45,721 nucleotides of DNA from an uncultured Fretibacterium sp. (GCA_937915835.1 CALGHA010000128.1:1-45721); one strand, 5' to 3'. Positions 16,830 to 25,456 are shown, counted from the first letter of the stretch. Translations and numbers: made by a program. The notes: a model not told the origin generated them from the letters alone.

Positions 16830-17275
16830 TTACACTGAATGACTTACACCCTGCAAAAGGTTCAACGCATAAATCAAAGCGTCTCGGTCAGGGTATCGGA
16901 AGCGGAACAGGCAAGACTTCCGGAAAAGGCCACAAAGGCGATAAATCCAGAACTGGCGGCGGAGTTCGTCCGGGCTTTGAAGGGGGCCAGATGCCTTTAA
17001 CCAGAAGAACACCGAAACGCGGATTTAATAATGCCAGATTCGCGAAAGTTTTTCAGCCTGTAAATCTTGAAGCTCTCGAGAAAAAATTTGATGCTGGAGC
17101 AGAAGTTGACGCAGAAGCCATGTTCAACGCGAGGATTATTCGCAAGAAGGATATTCCTGTGAAAATTTTGGCTGATGGCGAGTTGACGAAAGCATTAAAG
17201 ATTAAAGCCGGAGCATTCAGCAAGGAAGCCGTCAAGAAAATCGAAGCTGTTGGCGGAACTCACGAGGTTGTATAA
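16826..17275 (+). CDS. rplO: Ribosomal protein L15
   Basis: 149 residues from ATG 16826. The upstream ATG at 16811 is in frame but inside rpmD; 16826 has GGGAGG (16813-16818) before it and gives the family start MITLNDLHPAKGS. The N-terminal Gly/Lys/Arg-rich extension (GIGSGTGKTSGKGHKGDKSR) threads into 23S rRNA. The C-terminal domain has VKILADGELTKALKIKA. The secY ATG directly follows its stop. Confidence 0.96.
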   Translation: MITLNDLHPAKGSTHKSKRLGQGIGSGTGKTSGKGHKGDKSRTGGGVRPGFEGGQMPLTRRTPKRGFNNARFAKVFQPVNLEALEKKFDAGAEVDAEAMFNARIIRKKDIPVKILADGELTKALKIKAGAFSKEAVKKIEAVGGTHEVV

Positions 17276-18574
17276 ATGTTCGGTTCTCTGGGTGATATTT
17301 TCAGATTGCCAGATCTGAAACGCAGAATTTTATTCACGCTTGGGATATTGTTCATCTTCAGACTTGGAGCATATATCCCAAGTCCCGGAGTTGACAGGGC
17401 AGCAATGGCTAATCTCTTCAGTACCGGCGGCGGAGTTATGGACTTCCTGAATTTATTTTCCGGTGGAGCCTTAAGCCGTTTCGGAATTTTCTCGCTCGGA
17501 GTTGCGCCGTATATTAATTCAAGCATCGTCATGCAATTGCTGGTCGTAATTTTCCCGTATCTTGAGAAATTGCAGAAAGACAGCACGGACGGCCATAAAA
17601 AAATTACTCAGTGGACGCGTTACGGAGCAGTTCTCTTTGCACTCGTTCAAGCAATCGGAATGACGGCATGGCTTCGAGGCTTGGGAATTATGCAGGGAGG
17701 AGCTTTTGACTGGCTTTTAGTCGTAATTACGCTCGTATCAGGCTCAATGGCTGTAATGTGGCTAGGTGAAGAATTAAGCGATCACGGCATTGGCAACGGA
17801 ATTTCTTTATTAATCTTTGCCGGTATCGTCGCTCGTATTCCTGAAGCGATTTTGCAGACTTGGAATATGGTACGTTTAGGCTCGTTGAGTGTGATTGCGT
17901 TATTAATCGGCATCGTGTTAATGGTCGTCGTTGTAGCCGGCTGTATTTTGCTTCAAGAAGGCCAGAGGAGATTACCGGTTCAATATGCAAAGCGAGTTGT
18001 CGGAAATAAAATCTACGGTGGACAGAGCACATTTATTCCGTTGAAAGTCAATCAAGCCGGAGTTATCCCGATTATCTTTGCGAGTTCACTGTTAATTTTC
18101 CCGTATACGATTGCAAATTATTTCAGTGATAGTTCAGTCGGAAGATTTTTTAGCACACTTTTTGCACCGAACAGCGTATTTTACATTTTATGCAACATCG
18201 CGCTGATTATATTTTTCTCGTATTTCTACACGGCCGTTGTCTTTAACCCGACGGATATCGCTAATAATATGAAGAAATACGGCGGATTTATTCTCGGCAT
18301 AAGGCCCGGACAACCGACATCTGATTACATTACGCGCGTTATGGAACGAATTACACTCGGCGGAGCTGTTTTCCTTGCGATTATCGCCTTAATTCCTAAC
18401 GTGATGTCCTCAGTCTTGAACGTCAGGAGCTTTTATTTTGGCGGCACTGCTGTATTAATCGTCGTCGGTGTTGCTATGGATACAATCAATCAAATTGAAG
18501 CACAGTTACTTATGCGCCACTATGACGGAATATTAAAGAAGTCAGGCGGCAGCAGAGGACTTCTCAGAGGTTAA
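17276..18574 (+). CDS. secY: Protein translocase channel subunit SecY
   Basis: 432 residues and about ten membrane helices. SecY forms the inner-membrane channel for exported and membrane proteins with SecE and SecG, neither of which is in this window. Signatures: IFRLGAYIPSPGVD, the plug/TM2 area (GGALSRFGIFSLGVAPYINSSIVMQLL), and GNGISLLIFAGIVARIP. It begins immediately after rplO and ends 2 bases before adk, the usual spc arrangement. Confidence 0.98.
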   Translation: MFGSLGDIFRLPDLKRRILFTLGILFIFRLGAYIPSPGVDRAAMANLFSTGGGVMDFLNLFSGGALSRFGIFSLGVAPYINSSIVMQLLVVIFPYLEKLQKDSTDGHKKITQWTRYGAVLFALVQAIGMTAWLRGLGIMQGGAFDWLLVVITLVSGSMAVMWLGEELSDHGIGNGISLLIFAGIVARIPEAILQTWNMVRLGSLSVIALLIGIVLMVVVVAGCILLQEGQRRLPVQYAKRVVGNKIYGGQSTFIPLKVNQAGVIPIIFASSLLIFPYTIANYFSDSSVGRFFSTLFAPNSVFYILCNIALIIFFSYFYTAVVFNPTDIANNMKKYGGFILGIRPGQPTSDYITRVMERITLGGAVFLAIIALIPNVMSSVLNVRSFYFGGTAVLIVVGVAMDTINQIEAQLLMRHYDGILKKSGGSRGLLRG

Positions 18575-18576
18575 TA

Positions 18577-19191
18577 ATGAGATTAGTATTATTGGGCGCG
18601 CCTGGTGCTGGGAAAGGTACTCAGGCCGTCTTTCTTAAAGAGCGTCATGGGTTGGCTCATATTTCAACGGGCGAAATTTTCAGGCATAACCTCAAGAATA
18701 ATACACCGTTGGGAATTGAAGCGAAAAAATACATGGACGCTGGCCAATTAGTCCCTGATGAACTCGTTATGAAGATGGTCGGCGACAAATTAAGCGAGTT
18801 CGGAGAAAATGAGGGCTTTATGCTCGACGGTTTCCCCAGAACTGTTCCTCAGGCTGAGTTTCTTGAGAAAAAAATAAAACTTGACGGCGTTATACTCTTC
18901 AAGATTGCCGATGATGAGATCGTGAAAAGATTAACGAGCCGAGCTGTATGCAAGGATTGCGGAGCTATCACGAACATTCACGAACACGATAAATGCCCGG
19001 CATGCGGAGGAGAACTTTATCGCAGAGATGACGACAACGAAGATACTATCAGAAGCCGCTTGAAAGTTTTTCATGAGCAGACTGAAGCATTAGAAGAATT
19101 TTATCGGGCCAGAAATCTTTTGCTCGAAGTTGACGCAACGGGAATGCCTGAAGAAATTTTCGCACGAGTGATTGAGTTATTAGGCAAATGA
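18577..19191 (+). CDS. adk: Adenylate kinase with zinc-binding lid
   Basis: 204 residues. Converts AMP + ATP to 2 ADP in the cytosol. P-loop GAPGAGKGTQ (about residues 7-16), AMP-site LDGFPRTVPQAEFL, and a LID with two CxxC pairs (CKDCG..CPACGG) that should bind zinc. It is slightly shorter than the 214-residue E. coli enzyme. The stop overlaps the map start as ATGA (19188-19191). Confidence 0.97.
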   Translation: MRLVLLGAPGAGKGTQAVFLKERHGLAHISTGEIFRHNLKNNTPLGIEAKKYMDAGQLVPDELVMKMVGDKLSEFGENEGFMLDGFPRTVPQAEFLEKKIKLDGVILFKIADDEIVKRLTSRAVCKDCGAITNIHEHDKCPACGGELYRRDDDNEDTIRSRLKVFHEQTEALEEFYRARNLLLEVDATGMPEEIFARVIELLGK

Positions 19192-19967
19192 TAAAGTTAA
19201 AAACGCCTGAAGAAATAGAATTAATGAAGATTGCCGGACGTGTTACAGCAGAAGTCCTTGACATTATGCGCGAGGTCATACGTCCGGGAATTTCGACGGG
19301 AGAACTTGACAGAATAGCCGAAGAGCACATACGCAAGAATAACGGTATCCCAGCATTCAAGAATTATCAGCCTTCACGAGATATGACACCATTTCCGGGA
19401 ACAATTTGCGCTTCGATTAATGAGGAAGTTGTTCACGGAATTCCGGATTTTAATCGCATACTTCAGGAAGGCGATATCATAAGCGTAGATGTTGGCGCTT
19501 ACGTGGGCGGCTGGTGCGGAGACGCGGCTTGCACTTATCCCGTCGGAGAAATTAGTGAAGAACGTAAAAAGTTGCTCGAAGTCACGGAAGATTCGCTTAA
19601 CAGGGCGATTGCTTCAGCCTTGAAGGGAAATACTTTAGGCGACATCGGGCATGCAGTAGAAGGGTACGTTAAACCTTTGGGCTTCGGAGTAGTTCGTGAT
19701 TACACGGGGCACGGTATCGGCAAAAAAATGCATGAAGCTCCTCAAGTTCCGAATTACGGCAAAGCTGGACAAGGTATGACGTTGAAGGCTGGCATGACTA
19801 TAGCAATTGAGCCTATGATTATGTCCGGGCGCGAGGATGTGAAGACTGGAGCTAACGGCTGGACGGTTTCAACGGTTGACGGTTCCGACGCGGCACATTT
19901 TGAACGCTCTATTGTAATTCTTGATGACGGCCCGGAAGTCTTAACGAAATGGCAGAGTTCGAGATAG
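19188..19967 (+). CDS. map: Methionine aminopeptidase, type I
   Basis: 259 residues. Removes the initiator Met from new proteins; needs two metal ions. Metal ligands visible in SVDVGAYVGGWCGDAACTY (Asp pair), GHGIGKKMHEAPQVPNYG (His), and IAIEPMI (Glu). N-terminal IKLKTPEEIELMKIAGRV is typical. Coupled to adk by a 4-base overlap; its own last 19 bases overlap the KOW gene. Confidence 0.97.
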   Translation: MIKLKTPEEIELMKIAGRVTAEVLDIMREVIRPGISTGELDRIAEEHIRKNNGIPAFKNYQPSRDMTPFPGTICASINEEVVHGIPDFNRILQEGDIISVDVGAYVGGWCGDAACTYPVGEISEERKKLLEVTEDSLNRAIASALKGNTLGDIGHAVEGYVKPLGFGVVRDYTGHGIGKKMHEAPQVPNYGKAGQGMTLKAGMTIAIEPMIMSGREDVKTGANGWTVSTVDGSDAAHFERSIVILDDGPEVLTKWQSSR

Positions 19968-20215
19968 GCCAAATCGTAATTTCCAAGCAAGGCAAGGACA
20001 CGGGATTAATTTACGTTGTTTCAGGCTTTGAACAGGACGGCAGAGTAAAATTAATCAGACCGGCGAGATTTAACGTGTTGAAACCGAAAAGGAAAAATCC
20101 CAAACACTTGCAAGTTACATCAAGACACGCTGAAGAATTAATTAATTACATAAAGGCAGGAAAAAACATTGACGCAGGATTTTTTTACAGGAGCGTAGGA
20201 ATTAATGGCGAATAA
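19949..20215 (+). CDS. KOW-domain RNA-binding protein (L14e-like)
   Basis: 88 residues. The N-terminal MAEFEIGQIVISKQGKDTGLIYVVSG is a KOW motif (beta-barrel RNA-binding element) like the L14e/L19e-type proteins found at this exact site (between map and infA) in many Clostridia and related phyla. Residues 40-60 are rich in Lys and Arg (RPARFNVLKPKRKNPKHLQ). It overlaps map by 19 bases and infA by 11, so it is likely translated by coupling. Precise function not established; a ribosome-associated role is inferred from position. Confidence 0.85.
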   Translation: MAEFEIGQIVISKQGKDTGLIYVVSGFEQDGRVKLIRPARFNVLKPKRKNPKHLQVTSRHAEELINYIKAGKNIDAGFFYRSVGINGE

Positions 20216-20435
20216 TTCCGGCAAAGAGGACGTAATCGAAGTTAAGGGCGTAATCTCTGAGCCTTTACCCAATGCGATGTTTCGTGTTGAGCTTGAGAAC
20301 GGCCACAGAGTTTTAGCGCATGTCAGCGGAAAAATGAGAATGCATTTCATCAGGATATTGCCCGGTGATAAAGTTCTCGTTGAAATTTCCCCGTATGATT
20401 TGACAAGGGGAAGAATAATTTATCGTTATAAATAA
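20205..20435 (+). CDS. infA: Translation initiation factor IF-1
   Basis: 76 residues, an OB-fold protein that binds the 30S A site during initiation. Signature EVKGVISEPLPNAMFRVELENGHRVLAHVSGKMR and ILPGDKVLVEISPYDLTRGRI. The first six residues (MANNSG) are slightly longer than usual. Starts within the KOW gene. rpmJ follows. Confidence 0.97.
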   Translation: MANNSGKEDVIEVKGVISEPLPNAMFRVELENGHRVLAHVSGKMRMHFIRILPGDKVLVEISPYDLTRGRIIYRYK

Positions 20436-20452
20436 TTTAAGGTGGTATAAGC

Positions 20453-20578
20453 ATGAAAGTAGGGCCTTCAGTAAAGCCTATTTGTGAATTTTGCAGAGTA
20501 ATCCGCCGTCATGGAGTTGTCCGGGTCATATGCTCGCGCAACCCAAGACATAAACAGCGTCAGGGTGTCAGGAGGTAA
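20453..20578 (+). CDS. rpmJ: Ribosomal protein L36
   Basis: 41 residues, too short for most ORF filters. MKVGPSVKPICEFCRVIRRHG is the L36 signature, and the zinc ligands are present (two Cys as CEFC, then Cys27 and His32). It is a few residues longer than the usual 37-38, ending GVRR. GGTGG precedes the ATG. Its last codons include CAGGAGG, which serves as the ribosome site for rpsM at 20587. Confidence 0.95.
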   Translation: MKVGPSVKPICEFCRVIRRHGVVRVICSRNPRHKQRQGVRR

Positions 20579-20586
20579 TTTCTTAA

Positions 20587-20964
20587 ATGGCACGTATAGC
20601 AGGAGTAGACTTACCCAGAGACAAACGGGTTGAGATCGGATTAACATACATTTTCGGGATTGGCCTTAAGACATCCCAGCGCATTTTAGCCGTAACAGGC
20701 GTTAATCCTGATACTAGAGTTAAAGATTTAAGCGAGGAAGACACGCAGAAACTCCGCCGAGAGATTGAAGATAATCACAAGGTCGAAGGAGATTTACGAC
20801 GTGAGATTTCCATGAACATCAAGCGTTTAATCGACATTGGATGTTACAGAGGCCAGCGTCATCGCGTCGGACTTCCAGTCAGAGGTCAGCGCACAAAGAC
20901 TAACGCAAGAACCCGCAAAGGTCCGAGAAGAACAGTTGCGAACAAGAAAGTTGCCACGAAATAA
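20587..20964 (+). CDS. rpsM: Ribosomal protein S13
   Basis: 125 residues. S13 forms head bridges to the 50S subunit. MARIAGVDLPRDKRVEIGLTYIFGIG and the C-terminal RGQRTKTNARTRKGPRRTVANKK are diagnostic. Standard alpha-cluster position, 28 bases before rpsK. Confidence 0.98.
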   Translation: MARIAGVDLPRDKRVEIGLTYIFGIGLKTSQRILAVTGVNPDTRVKDLSEEDTQKLRREIEDNHKVEGDLRREISMNIKRLIDIGCYRGQRHRVGLPVRGQRTKTNARTRKGPRRTVANKKVATK

Positions 20965-20992
20965 GGCAGCATAAACGGGAGGTAAATTAAAA

Positions 20993-21391
20993 GTGGCAAA
21001 AAGAACAGCTCAAGCCCGCAAAGGCAAGAGACGCGAGAAGAAGAATATTAATTACGGAGTTGCACACATTTTCTCAACGTTCAATAACACGATCATGTGC
21101 ATTAGCGACAAGGCCGGAAATATTATCACTTGGGCAAGCGGCGGAAATGTCGGCTTCAAAGGAGCGCGTAAATCTACACCGTTTGCGGCACAAATCGCAG
21201 CTCAACAAGTCGCAAAAGGTGCTCAGGATCAGGGAGTTGTTGAGATTGACGTTGTTGTAAAAGGCCCGGGACCTGGACGTGAGAGCGCGATTAGAGCGTT
21301 GCAGGCGGCCGGTTTGCAGGTAAACTTGATTAAGGACGCTACGCCTATTCCTCATAATGGGTGCAGACCACCGAAGAGGCGACGTGTCTAA
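20993..21391 (+). CDS. rpsK: Ribosomal protein S11
   Basis: 132 residues with a GTG start (20993) after GGGAGGT. S11 contributes to the mRNA exit and platform. VAHIFSTFNNTIMCISDKAGN, GFKGARKSTPFAAQIAA and the C-terminal TPIPHNGCRPPKRRRV are typical. rpsD, which normally follows in the alpha operon, is absent; rpoA comes 29 bases later. Confidence 0.98.
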   Translation: MAKRTAQARKGKRREKKNINYGVAHIFSTFNNTIMCISDKAGNIITWASGGNVGFKGARKSTPFAAQIAAQQVAKGAQDQGVVEIDVVVKGPGPGRESAIRALQAAGLQVNLIKDATPIPHNGCRPPKRRRV

Positions 21392-21420
21392 AATCTGAAT
21401 TCTGAAGGGGAGCCTGGAAT

Positions 21421-22608
21421 TTGGAGAATACAAGATTTAAGGTTTATTTCGAGGAAAAAACTCAAGATTACGGAAGATTATATCTTGAGCCATTAGAACG
21501 CGGTTACGGCGACACTCTCGGTAATGCGTTGAGAAGGTTATTGCTTTCGTCAATACAGGGAGCCGCCGTTACTGCTGTGAAGATTGACGGAGTTTTGCAC
21601 GAGTTCAGCACGATTAAAGGCGTTCGCGAGGACGTAATCGAGATATTAATGAACTTGAAGCATATTCCGATTAAGTCAAAGACGGATAAAGTTGAAGTTA
21701 ATGCTGACGGCTTCAAGATTATCACGCTGGACAGCGACGATCTGCCCAAAAACTTTTTTACACGTTCAGAAAATTCCGGAGTAATCACGGCAAAAGATAT
21801 GCCCTGGGATAATGATTTCGAGTTCATAGGCGACGGAGTTTTATGCACACTTGAGCAGAACGCGCATTTATTGATGGAAATTTACGTTGAAAAGGGAGTA
21901 GGTTATCTCTCGGCTGAACGTGAAAGACCTGCACAGCCTCCGCTTCCGATTGACGCTTTGCTTGCTGATGCAATTTTCTCGCCGGTTAAGCGTGTGAATT
22001 ACATGATTGAGCCTGCACGAGTTGGTCAGAGCATTGATTATGAGCGTTTAATTCTTGAAGTCTGGACTAACGGAGCAGTAACTCCTGAAGAGGCCGTTGG
22101 AGAAGCGTCGAGAATAGCTGAGGATTATTTCAAGCAGATTGCTGACACGGTCGGAACAGCTCCTCAGGTTAAGCGCGTTGTTGAAAATTCCGATGACGTG
22201 AAAATTGAGATGGTCAAACCCGAAGTTGACGAGACCGAGCAATTCACGCATTCAATACATGAGCTTGAACTCTCAATCAGGAGCGAAAATTGTTTACTCA
22301 GGGGCGGCATTCATACGATAGGCGATTTGTTACAGAAATCACGTGATGATTTGCTCAAGATAAGAAATCTCGGCAAAATCTCATTGACCGAAATTGAAGC
22401 AAAACTCGCTAGCATGGGCCAGTCTCTCAAAGCTCCGGAAGCTAAGCCGATTAAGGTTGAAGTTTCACAGGATGACGCCGAAGAAGACATTTCGGAAGCT
22501 GACGAGGCCGACGAAGATTTGTCATCAGATTTATCATCATCATCATCAGAAGAAGAAAAAGAAAATTCTGCGGAAGCTACAGCAAAAGATTTATCATCAC
22601 AAGAATAA
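21421..22608 (+). CDS. rpoA: RNA polymerase alpha subunit with an acidic serine-rich tail
   Basis: 395 residues, about 60 more than most bacterial alpha subunits. TTG start at 21421 (MENTRFKVYFEEKTQDYGRLYLEPLERGYGDTLGNALRR), with AAGGGGAG upstream. N-terminal assembly domain about 1-235; C-terminal DNA/activator-binding domain about 275-336 with RSENCLLRGGIHTIGDLL and LLKIRNLGKISLTEIEAKL. Residues about 337-395 form an extra tail rich in Asp, Glu and Ser, including SSDLSSSSSEEEKE, coded by a TCA-rich stretch. The tail has no counterpart in the alpha subunits I know. rplQ follows after 20 bases. Confidence 0.97.
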   Translation: MENTRFKVYFEEKTQDYGRLYLEPLERGYGDTLGNALRRLLLSSIQGAAVTAVKIDGVLHEFSTIKGVREDVIEILMNLKHIPIKSKTDKVEVNADGFKIITLDSDDLPKNFFTRSENSGVITAKDMPWDNDFEFIGDGVLCTLEQNAHLLMEIYVEKGVGYLSAERERPAQPPLPIDALLADAIFSPVKRVNYMIEPARVGQSIDYERLILEVWTNGAVTPEEAVGEASRIAEDYFKQIADTVGTAPQVKRVVENSDDVKIEMVKPEVDETEQFTHSIHELELSIRSENCLLRGGIHTIGDLLQKSRDDLLKIRNLGKISLTEIEAKLASMGQSLKAPEAKPIKVEVSQDDAEEDISEADEADEDLSSDLSSSSSEEEKENSAEATAKDLSSQE

Positions 22609-22628
22609 AGGGGAGGTGCAAAAATAAA

Positions 22629-23006
22629 TTGAGACATCATGTTGACCACAGGACACTTGGACGCTACGGAAGCCACAGAAGATTAATGCTCGGTAATATG
22701 GCCGCAAGTTTGTTCTTGAACGGAAGCATTACGACGACAGTAACGCGTGCGAAGGAATTACGACGGGTTGCCGAAAAATTAATCACGCGTGCAAAGGGCG
22801 GGAGCGTTCATGATATTCGTGTAGTGTTCTCGAAGATGCCCCATAAACAGGCTGCTACGAAATTATTTGCGGAGATTGCTCCGAAGTATAAGAGCTTTGA
22901 CAAAGGGGGCTATACAAGAATTGTAAAGCTGGGTGCTCGTAAGGGTGACGGCTCACCGATGGCAGTGATTGAACTTGTTGACCAAAAAGACGACGAAAAG
23001 AAGTAA
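22629..23006 (+). CDS. rplQ: Ribosomal protein L17
   Basis: 125 residues. TTG start (RHHVDHRTLGRYGSHRRLMLGNM), with GGGGAGGTG 10-12 bases upstream. L17 lies near the tunnel exit. NMAASLFLNGSITTTVTRAKELRRVAEKLITRAK is diagnostic. Last gene of the alpha cluster; the ECF ATPase frame begins inside its 3' end. Confidence 0.97.
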   Translation: MRHHVDHRTLGRYGSHRRLMLGNMAASLFLNGSITTTVTRAKELRRVAEKLITRAKGGSVHDIRVVFSKMPHKQAATKLFAEIAPKYKSFDKGGYTRIVKLGARKGDGSPMAVIELVDQKDDEKK

Positions 23007-24681
23007 TACCCCGTTAATCGAGGTACGCTCAATTTCGTACTCTTACAGTGCAAAATCAACGGGACGTGCTTTAAACCGCGTCTCGTTTTTTGTAGACAGA
23101 GGCGAGAGAGTTGCTATTCTCGGACATAACGGCAGCGGAAAATCCACACTCGTAAAAATTTTAGGCGGACTTCAGGACACTCTTGAAGGCGAATGCTTAA
23201 TCAACGGCGTAAATATTCAGGATATAGAATTTCGTGAGCTGAGAAAAATTATCGGCATGGTGTTTCAGGATCCGGAAAATCAGATTGTCGCGGCTATGGT
23301 TGAAGATGACATTGCGTTTGCTCCGGAAAATCAGGGCTTGTCTTCACAGGAAATTCAAGCTCGTGTTGATAAGGCCCTTGCGCAAGTAAACATGCTCCAT
23401 AAGCGCGAAAACTCAGTGTCTGCACTCTCAGGCGGCGAGAAACAGCGTATAGCATTGGCCGGAGCTTTAGCGGCTAAAGTTGACTGTTTAATTCTCGACG
23501 AAGCTACAGCAATGCTTGACCCTAAAGGCCGAATTGACATCGAGAGAACTTTACGGGAAATTCATTCCGACGGCATGACTATAATTCAGGTTACGCACCA
23601 GATTGAAGCAGAAAATTTTGACGACATCCAGCGCGTAATTGTTCTTGGACACGGCGAAATTATCTGGCAGGGAAACACTCAAGAGTTCTGGGATAAAGCG
23701 GAAGAATTAGGCTTTGAGCTTCCTGAAGAGTTCAAGATACGAAAATATTTTGACGAGCATAATATAAATTTCCCGGACAATTTCAGAGTGAAAGTTTTTG
23801 ACACGACAGCTTCACATGAAGGCTTGAAAGTGAAAGATTCTGACATTAACACTTCACAACACGAAAAGTTCAGGCTTGAGGATTTATCGTTCAGGTACGA
23901 TGAGAAGAATTATGCGTTGCGAAAAATTAATGCGAGTTTTTATTCCGGTCAATGGCTTTCGATTATCGGCAAAACCGGTTCGGGAAAATCTACGCTCGTT
24001 CAGCACTTAAACGCTTTGTATAAAATTCAGGAGGGAAATATCTATTTCGACGGGGAAAATCTGCCGCAAAAAGGTGAAGAAGTTCATGAATTACGGCAAA
24101 AAGTCGGATTAGTCTTTCAGCATCCTGAAGATCAATTATTCTCGGCCAATGTCAAGGAAGAATTAGCGTTTGCACCGAAAAATGCCGGCTTCAAGGGAAA
24201 TGAACTCGATGAAGCTATACTTTACGGCTTAAACTGTGTAAGTCTCGACGAAAAATTTCTCACTCGCAACCCGATAGCCTTATCCGGCGGAGAACGAAGA
24301 CTTGTAGCGATTGCTTCGGTCTTAGCGGCTCGGCCTGAATGTGTCGTTCTTGATGAGCCTTTAGCGGGACTTGACGCGTCTTATCAACGAAAAATTTTAG
24401 GCATGCTCGGAAGATTACGCGACGAAGGGAAAACGATAATTACTATTACACATGACTTGAAGACAGCTTTGAAGTACAGCGACAAAATTTTAATTCTCAG
24501 GGACGGCGGATTTGTCAAAGAGGGTTCGCCCGTTGAAGTTCTTGACGAGTTGATGAATATCCTTGAGCCTGAAGCATGGCCGGATATTTTAAGGTTGTCG
24601 GTGGAAATTCGCAAAGTTAATCCCAATTTTCCCCTTCTGTATGATTATCAGGAGTTCATATCATGTATTTCACAAATGTAA
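22969..24681 (+). CDS. ecfA: Fused double ATPase of an ECF transporter (EcfA1-EcfA2)
   Basis: 570 residues holding two complete ABC ATPase domains in one chain; most species have two genes. Domain 1: Walker A GHNGSGKST (about 52-60), Q-loop VFQDPENQIV, signature LSGGEKQR (about 153), Walker B LILDEATAMLDP. Domain 2: Walker A GKTGSGKST (about 334-342), VFQHPEDQLF, signature LSGGERR, Walker B VVLDEPLAGLD. Such ATPases energise ECF-type vitamin or cobalt importers with EcfT, which follows with a 19-base overlap. The start is uncertain: TTG at 22969, 22975 or 22978, all overlapping rplQ and none with a clear ribosome site. Any S (substrate) component is elsewhere. Confidence 0.93.
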   Translation: MNLLTKKTTKRSNTPLIEVRSISYSYSAKSTGRALNRVSFFVDRGERVAILGHNGSGKSTLVKILGGLQDTLEGECLINGVNIQDIEFRELRKIIGMVFQDPENQIVAAMVEDDIAFAPENQGLSSQEIQARVDKALAQVNMLHKRENSVSALSGGEKQRIALAGALAAKVDCLILDEATAMLDPKGRIDIERTLREIHSDGMTIIQVTHQIEAENFDDIQRVIVLGHGEIIWQGNTQEFWDKAEELGFELPEEFKIRKYFDEHNINFPDNFRVKVFDTTASHEGLKVKDSDINTSQHEKFRLEDLSFRYDEKNYALRKINASFYSGQWLSIIGKTGSGKSTLVQHLNALYKIQEGNIYFDGENLPQKGEEVHELRQKVGLVFQHPEDQLFSANVKEELAFAPKNAGFKGNELDEAILYGLNCVSLDEKFLTRNPIALSGGERRLVAIASVLAARPECVVLDEPLAGLDASYQRKILGMLGRLRDEGKTIITITHDLKTALKYSDKILILRDGGFVKEGSPVEVLDELMNILEPEAWPDILRLSVEIRKVNPNFPLLYDYQEFISCISQM

Positions 24682-25433
24682 ATCTCGGCCAATATATTCC
24701 GACTGGTTCATTCATTCACAGGCTTGACCCGCGCGCAAAATTATTCTCGTTGTTGCTCATAATCTCGGCTGTGTTTCCGACTAAAACGATTTTTGGCTTG
24801 GGAATTTGGACGGCGTTAATAATTCTGCTCGTTTACGTGTCAAAAATTTCTTGGCGAATAGTCCTGAAAGCTGCTCGGCCCGTCTTATTCCTGGTGATAT
24901 TCACGTTCGCTTTTAATCTCATCGCTGGCTATTTCAATATTGGCCTGGTTCGTGCGTTTTATCGCGGCTTTTTCACGTCGGCAAGATTGTTAGTGTTAAT
25001 GCTGTTTGCCGTAATGCTCCCGTTGTGTACTGCTCCTTTGGAACTCGCTGACGGTTTAGACGCTTTACTTAGTCCGTTGGGAAATTTCGGCTTCCCTGCT
25101 CATGAAAGCGCAATGATGATAGGCATGGCCTTACGTTTTATCCCGTTGTTAATGCAGGAGACGGACAAGATTATTCGTGCTCAGTTGTCGAGAGGTGCGA
25201 GGCTGGATCAGGGAAATATTTTTAAGCGAGTTACGGCGTTTTTCCCCGTGTTAATCCCATTGTTCATAATAATCTTCAGGAGAGCCGACGAGATTGCAAT
25301 TGCTATGGAAGCACGAGGCTATGAAGGCGGAGCAGGACGAACTCGACGCAGGCCCTTAGTCTGGAAGATGACTGATACGCTCATAGTGATATTGAGTGCC
25401 TTGATTGTGGGCATAATGTTTTTCGTGATGTAA
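24663..25433 (+). CDS. ecfT: ECF transporter transmembrane subunit EcfT
   Basis: 256 residues, five or so membrane helices. N-terminal SFIHRLDPRAKLFSLLLIIS is the EcfT family start. Near the C-terminus, EIAIAMEARGYEGGAGRTRRR holds one of the two conserved Ala-Arg-Gly coupling motifs (the other is SRGARLDQG, about 178-186) that contact the ATPases. Overlaps the ATPase gene by 19 bases; likely one mRNA. Substrate cannot be told. Confidence 0.95.
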   Translation: MYFTNVNLGQYIPTGSFIHRLDPRAKLFSLLLIISAVFPTKTIFGLGIWTALIILLVYVSKISWRIVLKAARPVLFLVIFTFAFNLIAGYFNIGLVRAFYRGFFTSARLLVLMLFAVMLPLCTAPLELADGLDALLSPLGNFGFPAHESAMMIGMALRFIPLLMQETDKIIRAQLSRGARLDQGNIFKRVTAFFPVLIPLFIIIFRRADEIAIAMEARGYEGGAGRTRRRPLVWKMTDTLIVILSALIVGIMFFVM

Positions 25434-25456
25434 TAAAAAATTAAAAATTAAACATA

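Noticed and set aside
22519..22562. TCA/GAA repeats as a CRISPR or mobile element
   Set aside because: They are codon repeats within the RpoA tail frame, with no spacers.
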